From an uncultured Collinsella sp. (GTDB lineage Bacteria > Actinomycetota > Coriobacteriia > Coriobacteriales > Coriobacteriaceae), in assembly GCA_900555765.1 (NCBI GenBank), contig USMA01000060.1, forward strand, positions 1-6,352: DNA of 6,352 nucleotides, given 5' to 3'. The translations under genes and the position numbers were made by a program. The notes under the pieces were generated by a model, which saw only the letters and a list, made by a program, of their open reading frames with translations, did no database searches and was not told the DNA's origin. Numbering within the stretch: position 1 is the stretch's first letter; the number at the start of each line of letters is the position of its first letter. Positions 6,191 to 6,352 of this stretch are shown here, one piece after another.

Positions 6191-6352
6191 TTACGAATAA
6201 ACCTCCGGTTTCAAAATGCCCAGATACGGAAGGTTGCGATAGCGCTCGGCATAGTCGAGGCCGTAGCCCACCACAAAGGCATCGGGGCAATGGGTTCCAA
6301 CATACTTGGGCGTGATGGCCGAGGTGCGGTCCTCAACGTCCTTCCACAGGAA
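6191..6352 (-). CDS. hpt: Hypoxanthine phosphoribosyltransferase, C-terminal part (5' end outside window)
   Basis: Only the last 53 residues and the stop codon are inside the window; the gene continues past position 6352. The visible end reads [13 protein letters not shown], then [18 protein letters not shown], then [13 protein letters not shown] and the stop. The VGYGLDY.E.YRNLP.IG.L.PEVY pattern is the standard C-terminus of bacterial Hpt, which converts hypoxanthine or guanine plus PRPP to IMP or GMP in purine salvage. The PRPP-binding loop and catalytic residues lie upstream and cannot be checked. It is followed after one base by ftsH, the usual neighbour in actinobacteria and firmicutes, and its last codons hold the ftsH ribosome site. 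Confidence 0.92.
   Translation of the reverse strand, partial: FLWKDVEDRTSAITPKYVGTHCPDAFVVGYGLDYAERYRNLPYLGILKPEVYS
6202..6206 (-). promoter_or_regulatory. Ribosome binding site of ftsH, inside the hpt coding end
   Basis: The minus strand reads GGAGG, 12 bases before the ftsH ATG and within the last codons of hpt. The spacing is a little long, but with the TAAGATG stop-start junction it suggests that ribosomes finishing hpt help start ftsH. Confidence 0.6.

Noticed and set aside
3946..6315. A 789-codon open frame on the plus strand, antisense to ftsH
   Set aside because: It lies almost wholly opposite ftsH, which has every expected catalytic motif. Its translation is a low-information His/Leu/Arg/Gly mix with no recognisable domain, it starts inside the palindrome, and it runs through the terminator. 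Long antisense frames are expected opposite GC-rich genes.

Overview
This 6.35 kb chromosomal window comes from a fairly GC-rich bacterium. The gene set, the use of G/C-ending codons, the closely coupled hpt-ftsH pair and the protein sequences suggest a Coriobacteriia actinobacterium, most likely Collinsella or a close relative. That placement is inferred from general knowledge; no database was searched. The window reads as ordinary core genome with one clear non-coding oddity.

Layout: positions 1-165 are a non-coding leader with a putative promoter for the only plus-strand gene. That gene, rlmD, encodes a 4Fe-4S, SAM-dependent 23S rRNA uracil-5-methyltransferase with an unusual Lys/Ser-rich N-terminal tail. 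It converges on a GC-rich hairpin (about 1643-1672) that probably ends transcription from both sides. The remaining genes are on the minus strand. In transcription order (right to left) they are the 3' end of hpt (purine salvage), ftsH (membrane AAA+ zinc protease, starting one base after the hpt stop), a strong Rho-independent terminator, a 62-bp near-perfect inverted repeat, a class I/II PLP-dependent aminotransferase with its own putative promoter, a 165-bp gap, and a PHP-family metal-dependent phosphoesterase of the YcdX type.

Functional picture: hpt and ftsH look like one transcription unit. The aminotransferase and the PHP phosphoesterase lie in the same direction with no recognisable terminator between them and may be co-transcribed, but nothing in the sequence proves a shared pathway. 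rlmD is transcriptionally independent.

I found no phage, CRISPR, toxin-antitoxin, insertion sequence or RNA gene, and no convincing undescribed multi-gene system. The points most worth a second look are the inverted repeat at 3924-3985 (candidate dispersed REP/MITE-like element), the basic tail in place of a TRAM domain in RlmD, and a protein-like open frame without a start codon in the gap at 2515-2679.
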